A DNA stretch of 64,000 bases from Clostridiales bacterium (GCA_004555205.1 SFIY01000004.1:15042-79041); one strand, 5' to 3'; counted from the stretch's first letter, positions 32,551-41,314 are shown. Notes: generated by a model not told the origin, from the sequence alone. Numbers and translations are program-made.

Positions 32551-33458
32551 AGCTTTTCTACCCGGTACTGCCGATCTTTGCCGATGGTCACAACGGAGGA
32601 AAACACATTAGCTTTTAAAAGCTTGGCATATAGCGGTTTATGCTGCAGCTCCTGCTTGTCCGCCGCATGGATCGTCGCCAGAAAGCGAACTCCGCAATTA
32701 GAAGCAGCTAAAATGGCACGAATGTCTTCTGCGGCAGTGATTTCATCCACTGCAATGATTTGCGGATTGGCGCTGCGGACCAAAAGCGGAATACCGATAG
32801 CTTTCGGGCAGGCATCCAACACATCGGTGTGTTTGCCGATCGACATTTGCGGCAAGCCTTGATACATGACTGCAATTTCGCTCCGTTCATCCACTACGGC
32901 GACACGCTGCGGCGGACACAGGGCGCTTCCGTCAGACAGGCCACGTATCAGATCTCTCAACAGCGTTGTTTTTCCTGCGCCCGGGGATGCGATAATCAAT
33001 GTACTGCGAAATACGCCGTCCTCCAGCAATTGCGGCAGCACGCCGCTGCCAACGCCGGTCATTTCCCGTGCAATGCGAATTATTACGGAGGAAATATCGC
33101 GCATATTGGTGTTACAGCCGTTTTTGATAACGGCCGTGCCGCAAATCCCCAGGCGAAAACCGCCTCTGGCCGTGATATAGCCGCGGCTGATGCTTTCTGT
33201 CACCGCATAGCGTGAATAGCCGGTCACGGTATCACAAAGCTGCTCCAGGTCATTCGGCATGACGACCGTGCCGATCTCGGCGGATGGATAGATTTCCCCG
33301 TCCGGCAGCAGTACCGTCATTGGCTGACCTGCGCGCAGGCGTATTTCTTCTGCCAGACATTGCTGATCTTCCGGCAATTGCAGCGCCAAACGCTGCCAAC
33401 GCGACGACAGCAGTGCCGCGGCTGATTTATAGCGTTCTATGGCGTATCCCTTGTCCAC
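32547..33458 (-). CDS. spoIIIAA: Stage III sporulation protein AA (ATPase)
   Basis: 303 residues using GTG 33458 with AAAGGTGAGG ahead. Secretion-type AAA ATPase: Walker A ASPGAGKTTLLRDL near 150, Asp box VAVVDERSEIA, Walker B IIAVDEITAAED and LATIHAAD. Energises the SpoIIIA-SpoIIQ channel. First gene of the operon. Confidence 0.94.
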   Translation of the reverse strand: MDKGYAIERYKSAAALLSSRWQRLALQLPEDQQCLAEEIRLRAGQPMTVLLPDGEIYPSAEIGTVVMPNDLEQLCDTVTGYSRYAVTESISRGYITARGGFRLGICGTAVIKNGCNTNMRDISSVIIRIAREMTGVGSGVLPQLLEDGVFRSTLIIASPGAGKTTLLRDLIRGLSDGSALCPPQRVAVVDERSEIAVMYQGLPQMSIGKHTDVLDACPKAIGIPLLVRSANPQIIAVDEITAAEDIRAILAASNCGVRFLATIHAADKQELQHKPLYAKLLKANVFSSVVTIGKDRQYRVEKL

Positions 33459-33489
33459 GATTCCTCACCTTTCCTTTGTCAGATACTCA

Positions 33490-33518
33490 CTTATATGAAC
33501 TCTTGTCCTATCGTATGA
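33490..33518 (-). promoter_or_regulatory. Possible SigE-type promoter of the spoIIIA operon
   Basis: Minus strand TCATACG (33512-33518), 14 bases, CATATAAG (33490-33497), about 32 bases before spoIIIAA. Matches 5 of 7 and 6 of 8 positions of the SigE consensus with exact spacing. Confidence 0.45.
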
Positions 33519-33519
33519 C

Positions 33520-33555
33520 AAGAAAAAGCTACGGAATGAAACCATTCCGTAGCTT
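33520..33555 (-). terminator. Terminator after the DUF4364 gene
   Basis: 13-bp stem 33526-33538 / 33543-33555, loop of 4, then TTTTTCTTG on the minus strand. Confidence 0.85.
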
Positions 33556-33602
33556 GCTTACCATAATATCCAATTCATAGTGTAAGGCTTAGTAGCTTTA
33601 CA

Positions 33603-34124
33603 TTATTTGTTATACAATATTTCCACAAGATTTGCATAGATCTTTTCGGGATTGGTGCGGAAACGAGTCACCAAATCCCCGGCCATCTCCTCCGTCGCGA
33701 CCATCAGCTGCAGCCTCATCACATTGTCCACGTCGTCGGCAAGGGACAACTCCACCGTGTAGGTGCCGTTTTCACGAGGCACTACTCTCCCCTGCACCTG
33801 TGCGCGGCGCCGAAGCTCTTTGTTGCAGGCAGCGATGTTTTTCTCTGCGCGCATTCTGACCGAATACGGAAGGCTGGACTCACAGATCTCACTGTTTTTC
33901 AGGCCCTTTGGTGTTATGCCGTATTTGTTGTCCTCTGTCAGATATAAGTGTTCGGTCTTAACCAGATCGGCAAGACATACAGAGAAGTCGAAATAGTCAA
34001 TGGCGTCATCGCACATGGTCAGCTCCTGCATACCTTCCAGCGGCAGCGGCTCCATCACTCTGGCGGCTATATACAGAATCAGAAATTTGATTTCCAGTTT
34101 ATCACGGATAAACCCGTTTCCCAT
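33603..34124 (-). CDS. DUF4364 winged-helix-like protein
   Basis: 173 residues. Pattern DKLEIKFLILYIAARVMEPLPLEGMQELTMCDDAIDYFDFSVCLADLVKTEHL...YGITPKG is the DUF4364 N-terminus, which resembles a winged helix (PadR/MarR-like), followed by a beta-rich domain (YTVELSLADDVDNVMRLQLMVAT). Probably a DNA-binding regulator; target unknown. Single gene divergent from the DUF3048 lipoprotein. Confidence 0.82.
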   Translation of the reverse strand: MGNGFIRDKLEIKFLILYIAARVMEPLPLEGMQELTMCDDAIDYFDFSVCLADLVKTEHLYLTEDNKYGITPKGLKNSEICESSLPYSVRMRAEKNIAACNKELRRRAQVQGRVVPRENGTYTVELSLADDVDNVMRLQLMVATEEMAGDLVTRFRTNPEKIYANLVEILYNK

Positions 34125-34206
34125 CAGCGATCACTCCTTTTTTTTATTATAAAAAATTTTTTATCTTTTGTACAGGGTATCAGACAAATTTTTCTTCGTT
34201 CACATG

Positions 34207-34234
34207 TTGCTTTTTTTCACATATTTGATATGAT
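34207..34234 (+). promoter_or_regulatory. Possible promoter of the DUF3048 lipoprotein gene
   Basis: TTGCTT 34207-34212, 16 bases, TATGAT 34229-34234, 37 bases before ATG 34271. Confidence 0.5.
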
Positions 34235-34270
34235 ACTGTCATTGATTCCGTATGTTGGAGGAAAAACATC

Positions 34271-35302
34271 ATGAAAAAAATGATCTGCCTTGTTATGGCA
34301 CTTTTGCTGATGCTGACATTGGCTTGCTGCGGTAAAAAACCGTCAGATGCGGCAGGAGAAGGAGCGGATGAGACGATCGTCGAGCCGGAGCCGGTGCTCA
34401 ATCCTTTGACCGGTCTGCCTTTGAAGAACGAGAACAACGTCAATAACCGGCCCGTTGCGGTAATGCTGAATAATATCCATCTGGCCATGCCGCAGCACGG
34501 CGTGTCCGATGCGGATATGATATTTGAATACAATGTGGAAGGCGCCATTACGCGCATGGTCTGCTTCTTCCAGGAAATTGACCGGGTCGGCACCATTGGC
34601 TCCATCCGCAGTGCCCGTCCCTGCTTTATTGAGACCGTGCTTGGCATGGATGCCATTTATGCGCATGCCGGCGGCAGCGAAGAGGCGTTCTATATGATCT
34701 ATCAGCATGACATGGACGACATTGATGAGAATTACACCGCCTACTGGCGTGATGAGGACCGCGCGCAGACAATGGATTTCGAGCACACCCTGATGACCTC
34801 CGGCAAGAATTTGTCCGCTTATATCGCCGAATGTGGATTCCGCACCCAGCATGAAGCGGATTATACCTATCCCATCACCTTCGTTGAGGACGGCACGCCT
34901 GTTAACGGTATGCAGGCGGAACATATTGAGGTCCCCTTCTCCTATTACAAAACCGGTACCTTCGATTATGATGCCGCGACCAAGCTGTATATGATCGGGC
35001 AGTATGACGATGCCTATATAGACGGCAATACGGGCCGGCAGGTAGGCGTGACCAACCTGCTGGTATTATACACAGAGGTATACAACAGCGGCGATTCAAA
35101 AGGCCATATGGTCATCGATCTGCAGGGCTCCGGCTCCGGTACTTACTTCTGCGGCGGTAAGGCTGTCGATATAGAATGGCGCAAGGCCGAAATGTACGAT
35201 CCGTTTACCTATTACCTGACCGACGGTACGCCGCTGTCATTGGGCGCAGGACGCACCTATGTATGCGTGGTATCCGATACCACATCAGTCACCGTGGAAT
35301 AA
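34271..35302 (+). CDS. DUF3048 (YerB-type) lipoprotein
   Basis: 343 residues. Signal peptide with lipobox LTLACCGKK (lipidated Cys near 19-20), then an acidic linker and the DUF3048 domain: NPLTGLPL, RPVAVMLNNIHLAMPQHGVSDADMIFEYNVEGAITRMVCFFQ, IGSIRSARPCFIE, GGSEEAFYMI. The second half (KAVDIEWRKAEMYDPFTYYLTDGTPLSLGAGRTYVCVV) is also typical of YerB. An extracellular membrane-anchored protein of unknown function. Confidence 0.88.
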   Translation: MKKMICLVMALLLMLTLACCGKKPSDAAGEGADETIVEPEPVLNPLTGLPLKNENNVNNRPVAVMLNNIHLAMPQHGVSDADMIFEYNVEGAITRMVCFFQEIDRVGTIGSIRSARPCFIETVLGMDAIYAHAGGSEEAFYMIYQHDMDDIDENYTAYWRDEDRAQTMDFEHTLMTSGKNLSAYIAECGFRTQHEADYTYPITFVEDGTPVNGMQAEHIEVPFSYYKTGTFDYDAATKLYMIGQYDDAYIDGNTGRQVGVTNLLVLYTEVYNSGDSKGHMVIDLQGSGSGTYFCGGKAVDIEWRKAEMYDPFTYYLTDGTPLSLGAGRTYVCVVSDTTSVTVE

Positions 35303-35306
35303 TCCG

Positions 35307-35345
35307 AACTCCTCCGGCGTCGTTGCCGGAGGAGTTTTCACTTTT
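35307..35345 (+). terminator. Terminator after the DUF3048 gene
   Basis: 12-bp stem 35307-35318 / 35325-35336 followed by TTCACTTTTC. Confidence 0.85.
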
Positions 35346-35368
35346 CTGTCCTTATGGCATAGACTGGA

Positions 35369-35389
35369 TTGAAAGAAAACTTTCTTTCA
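35369..35389 (+). repeat. Inverted repeat before the Cys-rich protein gene
   Basis: TGAAAGAA (35370-35377) / TTCTTTCA (35382-35389). TTGAAA at 35369 could be a -35 element. Candidate operator. Confidence 0.4.
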
Positions 35390-35411
35390 GTACTTAATAG
35401 GAGGTCATATT

Positions 35412-36248
35412 ATGCCTGAGGCAACAATGCCGGGTCCGATCAGTGATTTGAGTGCTGTTCGTGAATCCGTTTGTATCCATACCAAAAAGATTTTCGATAG
35501 CTGCCGCGATAAGGACTGTGTGGAAGATCTGCGCTTCTACCCTACCACGGCCGCAAATGAATTGCTTTGTTCTTCCCAAATGATCAAGGGCGGCTCAGCT
35601 GAGCTGCTGTATGTCTACACAGATGTGGAGCCGGTCACCTTTAACCGCGGCTTCTACTCTGTGGATATGCGCTTTTTCTACCGTGTAACGCTGCAGGTTT
35701 TCACAGGTACGCCCCGCTATACCGAAGCGGAGGGCCTGTGCGTGTTTGATAAACGCTGCATTCTCTTCGGCAGCGAGGGCAATGCCAAGATTTTCTCTTC
35801 CGACACGGTGATTGATGAGCTGGATGTACCTGCCCGTATGCGGACCAATCTGCCTACGGCGGTGGTCAGCGCGGTGGATCCGATCGTGCTTGACACGCGA
35901 ATCGCTGACGGCTGTCAGCCCTGCTGCCGTGAAGCCGGCTTGACGGAGATTCCGTCGTTCATTGCGCAGGCGTTTTCACAGGATCTGGTATTCTGCGATA
36001 ACAACTGCCGCCGCTACTATGTAACGCTGGGTCAGTTCTCTCTTGTGCGTCTGGAACGCGACACGCAGCTTCTGGTTCCGGTGTATGATTACTGCATCCC
36101 GCAGGCCGAGTGTACCGGCGGTGATCAGGAGGATCCCTGCGGCCTGTTCCGCAATGTGGGCTTCCCTGTGGGCGAGTTCTTCCCGCCCAACACGGTGGAG
36201 ATGCCCAGTGATTATGTGTCCACACGCAATTACTGCGCCTGCCACTAA
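35412..36248 (+). CDS. Conserved cysteine-rich protein, function unknown
   Basis: 278 residues from ATG 35412, with AGGAGGT ahead. No signal peptide or membrane segment. It has about 18 cysteines, with pairs such as SCRDKDCVEDLRFY, QPCCREAG, FCDNNCRRYY and the terminal NYCACH, a pattern reminiscent of spore-surface or metal-binding proteins. I recall related hypothetical proteins in Clostridia with the KKIFDSCRDKDC motif but no assigned function. It stands alone between two strong terminators. A spore-coat or exosporium role is an inference from cysteine content and organism only. Confidence 0.75.
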   Translation: MPEATMPGPISDLSAVRESVCIHTKKIFDSCRDKDCVEDLRFYPTTAANELLCSSQMIKGGSAELLYVYTDVEPVTFNRGFYSVDMRFFYRVTLQVFTGTPRYTEAEGLCVFDKRCILFGSEGNAKIFSSDTVIDELDVPARMRTNLPTAVVSAVDPIVLDTRIADGCQPCCREAGLTEIPSFIAQAFSQDLVFCDNNCRRYYVTLGQFSLVRLERDTQLLVPVYDYCIPQAECTGGDQEDPCGLFRNVGFPVGEFFPPNTVEMPSDYVSTRNYCACH

Positions 36249-36254
36249 ATAGTA

Positions 36255-36285
36255 AATCGCCCCGATACCATATATCGGGGCGATT
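36255..36285. terminator. Bidirectional terminator
   Basis: 13-bp stem 36255-36267 / 36273-36285 between the Cys-rich gene (+) and the zinc-ribbon membrane gene (-). Confidence 0.8.
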
Positions 36286-36293
36286 CTGTTTAT

Positions 36294-36719
36294 TCAGCTT
36301 TTGCCGTGAATCTGGTGGCGGCATTTGGGACAGGTAATGACAATTTTGCCTTTTCCCTTGGGCACGCGGCAAACGGTACGGCATTGGGGACAAGTAAAAT
36401 ACTTATGCTCTTTATCCATACTTTTCTGCTTAGCCTGACGGAACCCTCTGGTAACCGGATACCAGCATTTATACATAAACCAGGCATTTTCCGCCCGACG
36501 CTTTTGCAGATTGCGGGAAAGCATACGGAAGATCGCCCAAGCCAAAAGCGCCGTGGGGATAATACCGATCACCAAGTGGGCGGTTTCGTTTTTGATGAAT
36601 ATATTGATGACATCAAGCACGATGGCAAGCCAGAGCAGCGTCATGCCTAAGTAATCGCCGCCGTTGCGCCCGTACATAAACCGTGAAAACGCGTTGCCGA
36701 TCTTCTGAAAGAATCTCAT
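36294..36719 (-). CDS. Membrane protein with C-terminal zinc ribbon
   Basis: 141 residues from ATG 36719; the frame is open 300 bases further but the upstream translation is not protein-like. Two membrane helices (about 27-45 and 50-68) and a C-terminal zinc ribbon FTCPQCRTVCRVPKGKGKIVITCPKCRHQIHGKS (CxxC...CxxC). Unknown role; the soluble zinc ribbon suggests contact with nucleic acid or protein at the membrane. Confidence 0.75.
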   Translation of the reverse strand: MRFFQKIGNAFSRFMYGRNGGDYLGMTLLWLAIVLDVINIFIKNETAHLVIGIIPTALLAWAIFRMLSRNLQKRRAENAWFMYKCWYPVTRGFRQAKQKSMDKEHKYFTCPQCRTVCRVPKGKGKIVITCPKCRHQIHGKS

Positions 36720-36870
36720 ACCAATGCCTCGCCTTTTATAAAGTAGTATTTCTAAAAAAGCAATAAATATTTTACAGGAAAAAAGCAAAAAGGTAAAGTA
36801 CCTACTGCATAAAATTAACAATTTGTACATGATTTTATGGCTTGCTATCACCGCTTTTTCTCTTTCTTCG

Positions 36871-36899
36871 TTGCAATTGGCGGAAAGAATTGTTATAAT
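36871..36899 (+). promoter_or_regulatory. Promoter of the rpe leader
   Basis: TTGCAA 36871-36876, 17 bases, TATAAT 36894-36899; about 195 bases of leader before rpe. Confidence 0.75.
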
Positions 36900-36905
36900 G
36901 TATGT

Positions 36906-37099
36906 GTAGAATTTTGCACATTGGGGGTCAGCAGACAAAGCTGTCCACCGACCCCCTATTTTAAAAGCGATCACGACAAACCGGACGGGGCGAAAACGGC
37001 TGCGTCGAAGTTGCGTCCGGTATCTCATCGCTTATTGTATCCTATGCCTCGCAGCCTACAGGCGTGCGGTATCCCATTGATAGAAAGGAAGCTACACTT
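36906..37099 (+). ncRNA. Structured 5' leader of rpe (candidate cis-regulatory RNA)
   Basis: First a hairpin closed by GGGGGTC (36923-36929) / GACCCCC (36950-36956) followed by TATTTT, terminator-like. Then two nested perfect stems: AAGCGAT (36965-36971) / ATCGCTT (37027-37033) and ACCGGACG (36980-36987) / CGTCCGGT (37014-37021), enclosing a G-rich loop; then another hairpin around 37044-37068 before the ribosome site. The first part could instead be a small terminated RNA. I cannot assign a known riboswitch class. Confidence 0.5.
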
Positions 37100-37744
37100 A
37101 TGATTAAGATTTCTCCCTCCATTCTTTCTGCGGATTTTGCCAATCTCGCCCGCGATATCGGGCGTATTGAAACGGCTGACTATGTCCATGTGGATGTAAT
37201 GGACGGTTTGTTTGTCCCCAATATCTCCATCGGTATCCCCGTGGTCAAATCCATCCGACCCATCACGTCTCTGCCGCTGGATGTGCATTTGATGATCGAC
37301 CGTCCCGTGCGCTATGTGGACCAGTTCTGTGATGCCGGCGCTGACATCGTAACTTGCCATGTGGAAGCGGATACGGAGGAAAACATTCACGAGGCGCTGC
37401 GCAAGATCCACGCAAAGGGTAAAAAAGCCGGTGTGGTGGTGAAGCCTAAGACGCCGGCCGGTGCGGTGCTGCCCTTTATTGACGAGGTGGAAATGATCCT
37501 CGTGATGACGGTGGAACCCGGTTTCGGCGGTCAGAAGTTCATGGCAGACATGATGCCCAAGGTGCAGACCATTCGCGGCTATATTGATGCCATGAATCCT
37601 GCCTGCGAGCTGGAGGTGGACGGCGGCGTTGACCCCACCACCTGCAAGCTTTGTATTGCCAGCGGCGCCAATGTGCTGGTCGCAGGCAGCGCCGTTTACA
37701 AGGCGGAGGATATTCCCGCAAGAATTGCTGAGTTAAGAGGTTAA
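37100..37744 (+). CDS. rpe: Ribulose-phosphate 3-epimerase
   Basis: 214 residues from ATG 37100, after GAAAGGAAG. TIM barrel with ISPSILSADFANL, VHVDVMDGLFVPNISIG, PLDVHLMIDRP, ILVMTVEPGFGGQKF and LEVDGGVDPTTCKL, carrying the metal and catalytic residues. Interconverts ribulose-5-phosphate and xylulose-5-phosphate, feeding the transketolase encoded at 13434. Followed 4 bases later by recR. Confidence 0.95.
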   Translation: MIKISPSILSADFANLARDIGRIETADYVHVDVMDGLFVPNISIGIPVVKSIRPITSLPLDVHLMIDRPVRYVDQFCDAGADIVTCHVEADTEENIHEALRKIHAKGKKAGVVVKPKTPAGAVLPFIDEVEMILVMTVEPGFGGQKFMADMMPKVQTIRGYIDAMNPACELEVDGGVDPTTCKLCIASGANVLVAGSAVYKAEDIPARIAELRG

Positions 37745-37748
37745 AGGT

Positions 37749-38348
37749 ATGGAATACTTTCCCGCTCCGCTGGAGCATTTGGTGGAACAATTTGCGCGCT
37801 TGCCGGGAATCGGCGGCAAGTCTGCGCAGCGTCTGGCGTTCCATGTGCTGAATCTGCCGATGGAAGACGCCCGGGAATTTGCCGATGCCATTGTCAATGC
37901 CAAGAAATCCGTCACCCTCTGTCCTGTCTGTCAGAACCTGACAGATGGCGGGCTGTGCGGTATCTGCGCCTCTCCCAAGCGCGATGAAACAACGATTTGC
38001 GTGGTGGCAGACCCCCGCGATGTGATTGCCATTGAGCGGGCCCGTGAGTTTCGCGGTCATTATCATGTGCTCCACGGTGTGCTTTCACCGATGAACCATG
38101 TGGGGCCCGATGATCTGCAGATCAAATCCCTGCTTGACCGCGTGGCGGCAGGCGGTATCAACGAGGTAATTATGGCCACGAACCCCGACACAGAGGGTGA
38201 AGCTACTGCCCTTTACATCTCCCGTCTTCTCAAGCCTTTTGGCGTAAAGGTCACCCGACTGGCCTACGGTATTCCCGTGGGCGGTCATTTGGAATTTGCT
38301 GACGATGCCACGCTGATGCGCGCCTTGGAAGGCCGCCGTGAACTGTAA
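37749..38348 (+). CDS. recR: Recombination protein RecR
   Basis: 199 residues. Helix-hairpin-helix LARLPGIGGKSAQRLAFH, zinc finger CPVCQNLTDGGLCGIC, then Toprim domain TICVVADPRDVIAIE...HVLHGVLSPMNHVGPDDL and the Walker-like C-terminal part. Ring-forming clamp for RecF-pathway repair. Its stop abuts the next ATG. Confidence 0.95.
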   Translation: MEYFPAPLEHLVEQFARLPGIGGKSAQRLAFHVLNLPMEDAREFADAIVNAKKSVTLCPVCQNLTDGGLCGICASPKRDETTICVVADPRDVIAIERAREFRGHYHVLHGVLSPMNHVGPDDLQIKSLLDRVAAGGINEVIMATNPDTEGEATALYISRLLKPFGVKVTRLAYGIPVGGHLEFADDATLMRALEGRREL

Positions 38349-39365
38349 ATGACGATGAAGAAGATTACTGCTTATCTATTGACCGTTTTGATGCTGCTTT
38401 CTCTCACTGCGTGCGCGGAAAAGAGTGCGTCGACCAACCTTTTTGCCATGGATACCTATATGTCCTTGACGGCTTACGGCAGCAATGCCCAGACTGCGCT
38501 GACAGATGCCTCCCGCAGGATCAACGAGTTGGAGCGCATGCTCTCCCGCACGGTGGCGCAGAGCGATGTATCGAAGCTGAATGAATCGCGCCGCGCAGCG
38601 GTATCCGATGAAACGGCCACCTTGCTGGGCGATGCGCTGCAGTATGCCGCCAAGACCGATGGTGCATTTGATGTAACCATCGCGCCCATTGTCAACGCCT
38701 GGGGCATCACCAGCGATACACCGCGCGTTCCCGATTCTGATGAGATTGCTGCGCTGCTTACACATGTGGGCAGCAGCCATGTGCATCTGGACGGCAACGC
38801 CGTCACATTGGACGAGGGCTGCGCCATTGACCTGGGCGGTATTGCCAAGGGCTATGCCAGCGATTGTGTGGCAAGCATTTTTGCCGATTACGGCATTACC
38901 AGCGGCTGCGTCAGTCTGGGCGGCAATGTCTATGTGTGCGGCAATAAGCCTGACGGCGACAAATGGTTGGTGGCGATTCAAGACCCGCAGGGCGATGATT
39001 ATGCCGCCATGGTGGCGCTCAGCGATGCTTTTGCTGTGACCTCCGGCGGTTATCAGCGCTATTTTACGGCAGAGGACGGCACGGTTTATCAGCATATTAT
39101 CGACCCCAAGACCGGCTACCCTGTCCAAAGTGACCTGCTGTCGGTTACGGTCATTGCGGATAACGGCACCATGGCAGATGCCTACTCCACGGCACTGTAT
39201 GTCATGGGCGAAAGAGGCGCTATTGACTTCTGGCGCGCCAACGCCGATCGCTTTGATGTGGTGATGATTACCACGGACGGCCGTCTGCTCTATACGCCGA
39301 ATTTGCAGGATCAAATCACCGAACCGGAGGGTACAACCTATGACTTCCAGGTCATCGACCGTTAA
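38349..39365 (+). CDS. apbE: FAD:protein FMN transferase, lipoprotein
   Basis: 338 residues; ATG 38349 directly follows recR (ATG 38355 is the likely alternative). Signal peptide with lipobox LSLTACAEK. ApbE domain: FAMDTYMSLTAYG, DGAFDVTIAPIVNAWGI, CAIDLGGIAKGYASDCV, SLGGNVYVCGNKP, VTSGGYQRYF...HIIDPKTGYPV and TMADAYSTALYVMG. It attaches FMN to Thr of target proteins such as RnfG/NqrC-like subunits outside the membrane. It leads a three-gene set with a NusG-II protein and a Gx transporter. Confidence 0.92.
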   Translation: MTMKKITAYLLTVLMLLSLTACAEKSASTNLFAMDTYMSLTAYGSNAQTALTDASRRINELERMLSRTVAQSDVSKLNESRRAAVSDETATLLGDALQYAAKTDGAFDVTIAPIVNAWGITSDTPRVPDSDEIAALLTHVGSSHVHLDGNAVTLDEGCAIDLGGIAKGYASDCVASIFADYGITSGCVSLGGNVYVCGNKPDGDKWLVAIQDPQGDDYAAMVALSDAFAVTSGGYQRYFTAEDGTVYQHIIDPKTGYPVQSDLLSVTVIADNGTMADAYSTALYVMGERGAIDFWRANADRFDVVMITTDGRLLYTPNLQDQITEPEGTTYDFQVIDR

Positions 39366-39744
39366 ATTAAAGCCCACCGTTTGGGATGGAGTGATTGCTG
39401 CCGCTGTGATTGCCATAGCGGTTATTGTTGCTGTTGTTTTTTACGGCAATAAAACATATAGTGGAGAGCTGCGTGTCGTTGTGTCCGTGGGAAACCGCGT
39501 GGTCGACACGCTGCCGCTCTCCGATGAGGAGGCAACGCATACCTACTGCCATAACGGCTATACCCTGCTGGTTTCGATGGACGGCAGCGGCGTGCGTGTG
39601 GAGCAGAGCGACTGTCCCAGTCAGGACTGCGTGCATACCGGCACCATAACCCGTGCCGGCCAGTCCATCGTCTGTTTGCCCGCCCAAATTGTCGTTCATC
39701 TGGAGGGCGCATCGGAAGATGCCCCGGATGTGATCGTGGGGTGA
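39340..39744 (+). CDS. NusG domain II membrane protein
   Basis: 134 residues; ATG 39340 overlaps the apbE end by 26 bases and has GGAGGG ahead. One N-terminal membrane helix (WDGVIAAAVIAIAVIVAVVFYG), then an extracytoplasmic beta domain of the NusG-II type, with the paired-Cys motif DCPSQDCVHTG and a further Cys in SIVCLPAQIVVHL. Found near apbE and Rnf-related genes in Clostridia; role unknown. Confidence 0.82.
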   Translation: MTSRSSTVKLKPTVWDGVIAAAVIAIAVIVAVVFYGNKTYSGELRVVVSVGNRVVDTLPLSDEEATHTYCHNGYTLLVSMDGSGVRVEQSDCPSQDCVHTGTITRAGQSIVCLPAQIVVHLEGASEDAPDVIVG

Positions 39745-39748
39745 GCGG

Positions 39749-40261
39749 ATGAAGAGCAGCACAAAAAAATTAGCACTCTGCGCCGTTTTGACCGCATTGG
39801 CCTTAGGCTTGAGTACCGTTGAAAATCTCTTCCCCATTACCCTGCTGATCCCCCTGCCTGGCGTCAAATTGGGGCTTGCCAATATTGTCACGGTGTTTGC
39901 CCTGTATGAATTAGGCGCACTGCCTGCTCTGGCTATTTTGGTGGCGCGCTGCTTGCTGGGCAGTTTGTTTGCCGGCAATGCCTCGGCATTGATTTTCTCC
40001 ATGCTCGGCGGATTGGCTGCCATGCAGGTGATGATTGGGCTTAAGCAATTGCGTGGGCTTTCCGTTTTCGGCGTGTCCATCGGCGGCGCAGCAGCCCATA
40101 ATATCGGCCAGATTGTAGCGGCGATGTTTACCTTGGGCAACACCATGGTGTTAGGGTATCTTCCCTTTTTGCTGGCAGTATCTCTTTTGACCGGTACATT
40201 GACCGGCTTTGTCGCGGCACTTTTGTTCCGCTCTATGAAACATATAAAACTCTCCCATTAA
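39749..40261 (+). CDS. Gx transporter family membrane protein
   Basis: 170 residues, five to six membrane helices. LCAVLTALALGLSTVENLFP, PGVKLGLANIVTVFALYELG, RCLLGSLFAGNASALIFSMLGGLAA and HNIGQIVAAMFTLGN are the family signatures. Annotated in databases as Gx transporter or heptaprenyl diphosphate synthase component I, with an ECF-S-like fold. Probable partner of apbE and the NusG-II protein. Confidence 0.85.
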   Translation: MKSSTKKLALCAVLTALALGLSTVENLFPITLLIPLPGVKLGLANIVTVFALYELGALPALAILVARCLLGSLFAGNASALIFSMLGGLAAMQVMIGLKQLRGLSVFGVSIGGAAAHNIGQIVAAMFTLGNTMVLGYLPFLLAVSLLTGTLTGFVAALLFRSMKHIKLSH

Positions 40262-40273
40262 GGAGGAACGATA

Positions 40274-41314
40274 ATGGATAAAAAAGACGAAATCATCTTG
40301 CAGCAACTGGATGTGATCCGCTCCATGTCGGAAAACAATTTGCGCAAAATGGGCAGTGATTTTTGGGGCACACCCTTTGAAGGCGTGTTGGGTTCTTCCC
40401 GTTCTGCACCGAAAAACGAGAAGAAAGATGTTCCTCCCACTGCTGCTTCCAAGACGGAAGAAAAAACCGCAGAGGAAGTATTACCGCCGCCCGAGAAGAT
40501 TGAAGATCTTCTGGCGGAGCTGGACAGCTATATCGGCCTTACGGAAATCAAGGAGGAAGTGCATAACCTCATCAACATGGTGCAGGTCTATAAAATGCGC
40601 CGTGAGCACGATTTACCCACCACGGATATGTCGCTGCATATGGTGTTTACTGGCAATCCCGGTACCGGCAAGACCACCGTGGCACGCATTATGGCACGCA
40701 TTTATCACAGCCTCGGCATTTTGTCCAAGGGCCAATTGGTAGAGGTGGACCGCAGCGGTCTGGTAGCCGGTTATGTGGGGCAGACGGCGCTGAAAACGCA
40801 AAAGGTCATTGAAAAAGCCATGGGCGGTGTGCTGTTTATTGACGAAGCCTATGCTCTCAACGGCAAATCCGAAAACGACTTCGGCCAGGAGGCCATTGAC
40901 ACCATCCTCAAGGCCATGGAGGATCACCGCGACGATTTGGTGGTGATCGTGGCCGGCTACACCCATCTGATGGACAAATTCATCCACTCCAACCCCGGTT
41001 TGGAGTCCCGCTTTAACCGCTTTTTGGAATTTGCCGACTACAGCAGCGACGAGCTGGTGGCCATCTTCCGTATGCAGTGCAAAAAGGGCTGCTATGAGCT
41101 GGATGACGGCGTGGAAGAACTGGTACGCGACTATATCGTGGAGGAAAACGGCGACAGCGAGAGCTTCGGTAATGCCCGCGGTGTGCGCAATATCTTCGAG
41201 CATATCCTGGTAGCCCAGAACAACCGTCTGGCCAAGATGGAGAATGTGACACGCGAGGATCTGATGAAGATCACGGAGGATGATATTATGCATGCCAGAG
41301 GTAAGATCGACTGA
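40274..41314 (+). CDS. spoVK: AAA ATPase of the SpoVK/CbxX family
   Basis: 346 residues. N-terminal 90 residues are low-complexity and charged; then LDSYIGLTEIKEEVHNLINM, Walker A FTGNPGTGKTTVARIMA, pore-like LVAGYVGQTALKT, Walker B GVLFIDEAYAL, sensor VIVAGY and arginine finger region GLESRFNRFLEF, ending FGNARGVRNIFEH. SpoVK is needed for spore maturation in Bacillus; CbxX relatives remodel Rubisco, so sporulation function is an inference from host biology. Confidence 0.85.
   Translation: MDKKDEIILQQLDVIRSMSENNLRKMGSDFWGTPFEGVLGSSRSAPKNEKKDVPPTAASKTEEKTAEEVLPPPEKIEDLLAELDSYIGLTEIKEEVHNLINMVQVYKMRREHDLPTTDMSLHMVFTGNPGTGKTTVARIMARIYHSLGILSKGQLVEVDRSGLVAGYVGQTALKTQKVIEKAMGGVLFIDEAYALNGKSENDFGQEAIDTILKAMEDHRDDLVVIVAGYTHLMDKFIHSNPGLESRFNRFLEFADYSSDELVAIFRMQCKKGCYELDDGVEELVRDYIVEENGDSESFGNARGVRNIFEHILVAQNNRLAKMENVTREDLMKITEDDIMHARGKID

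Noticed and set aside
36720..37028. Upstream extension of the zinc-ribbon membrane protein
   Set aside because: It crosses the divergent rpe promoter and hairpins; ATG 36719 has a plausible ribosome site (GCGAGG) and gives the natural N-terminus.
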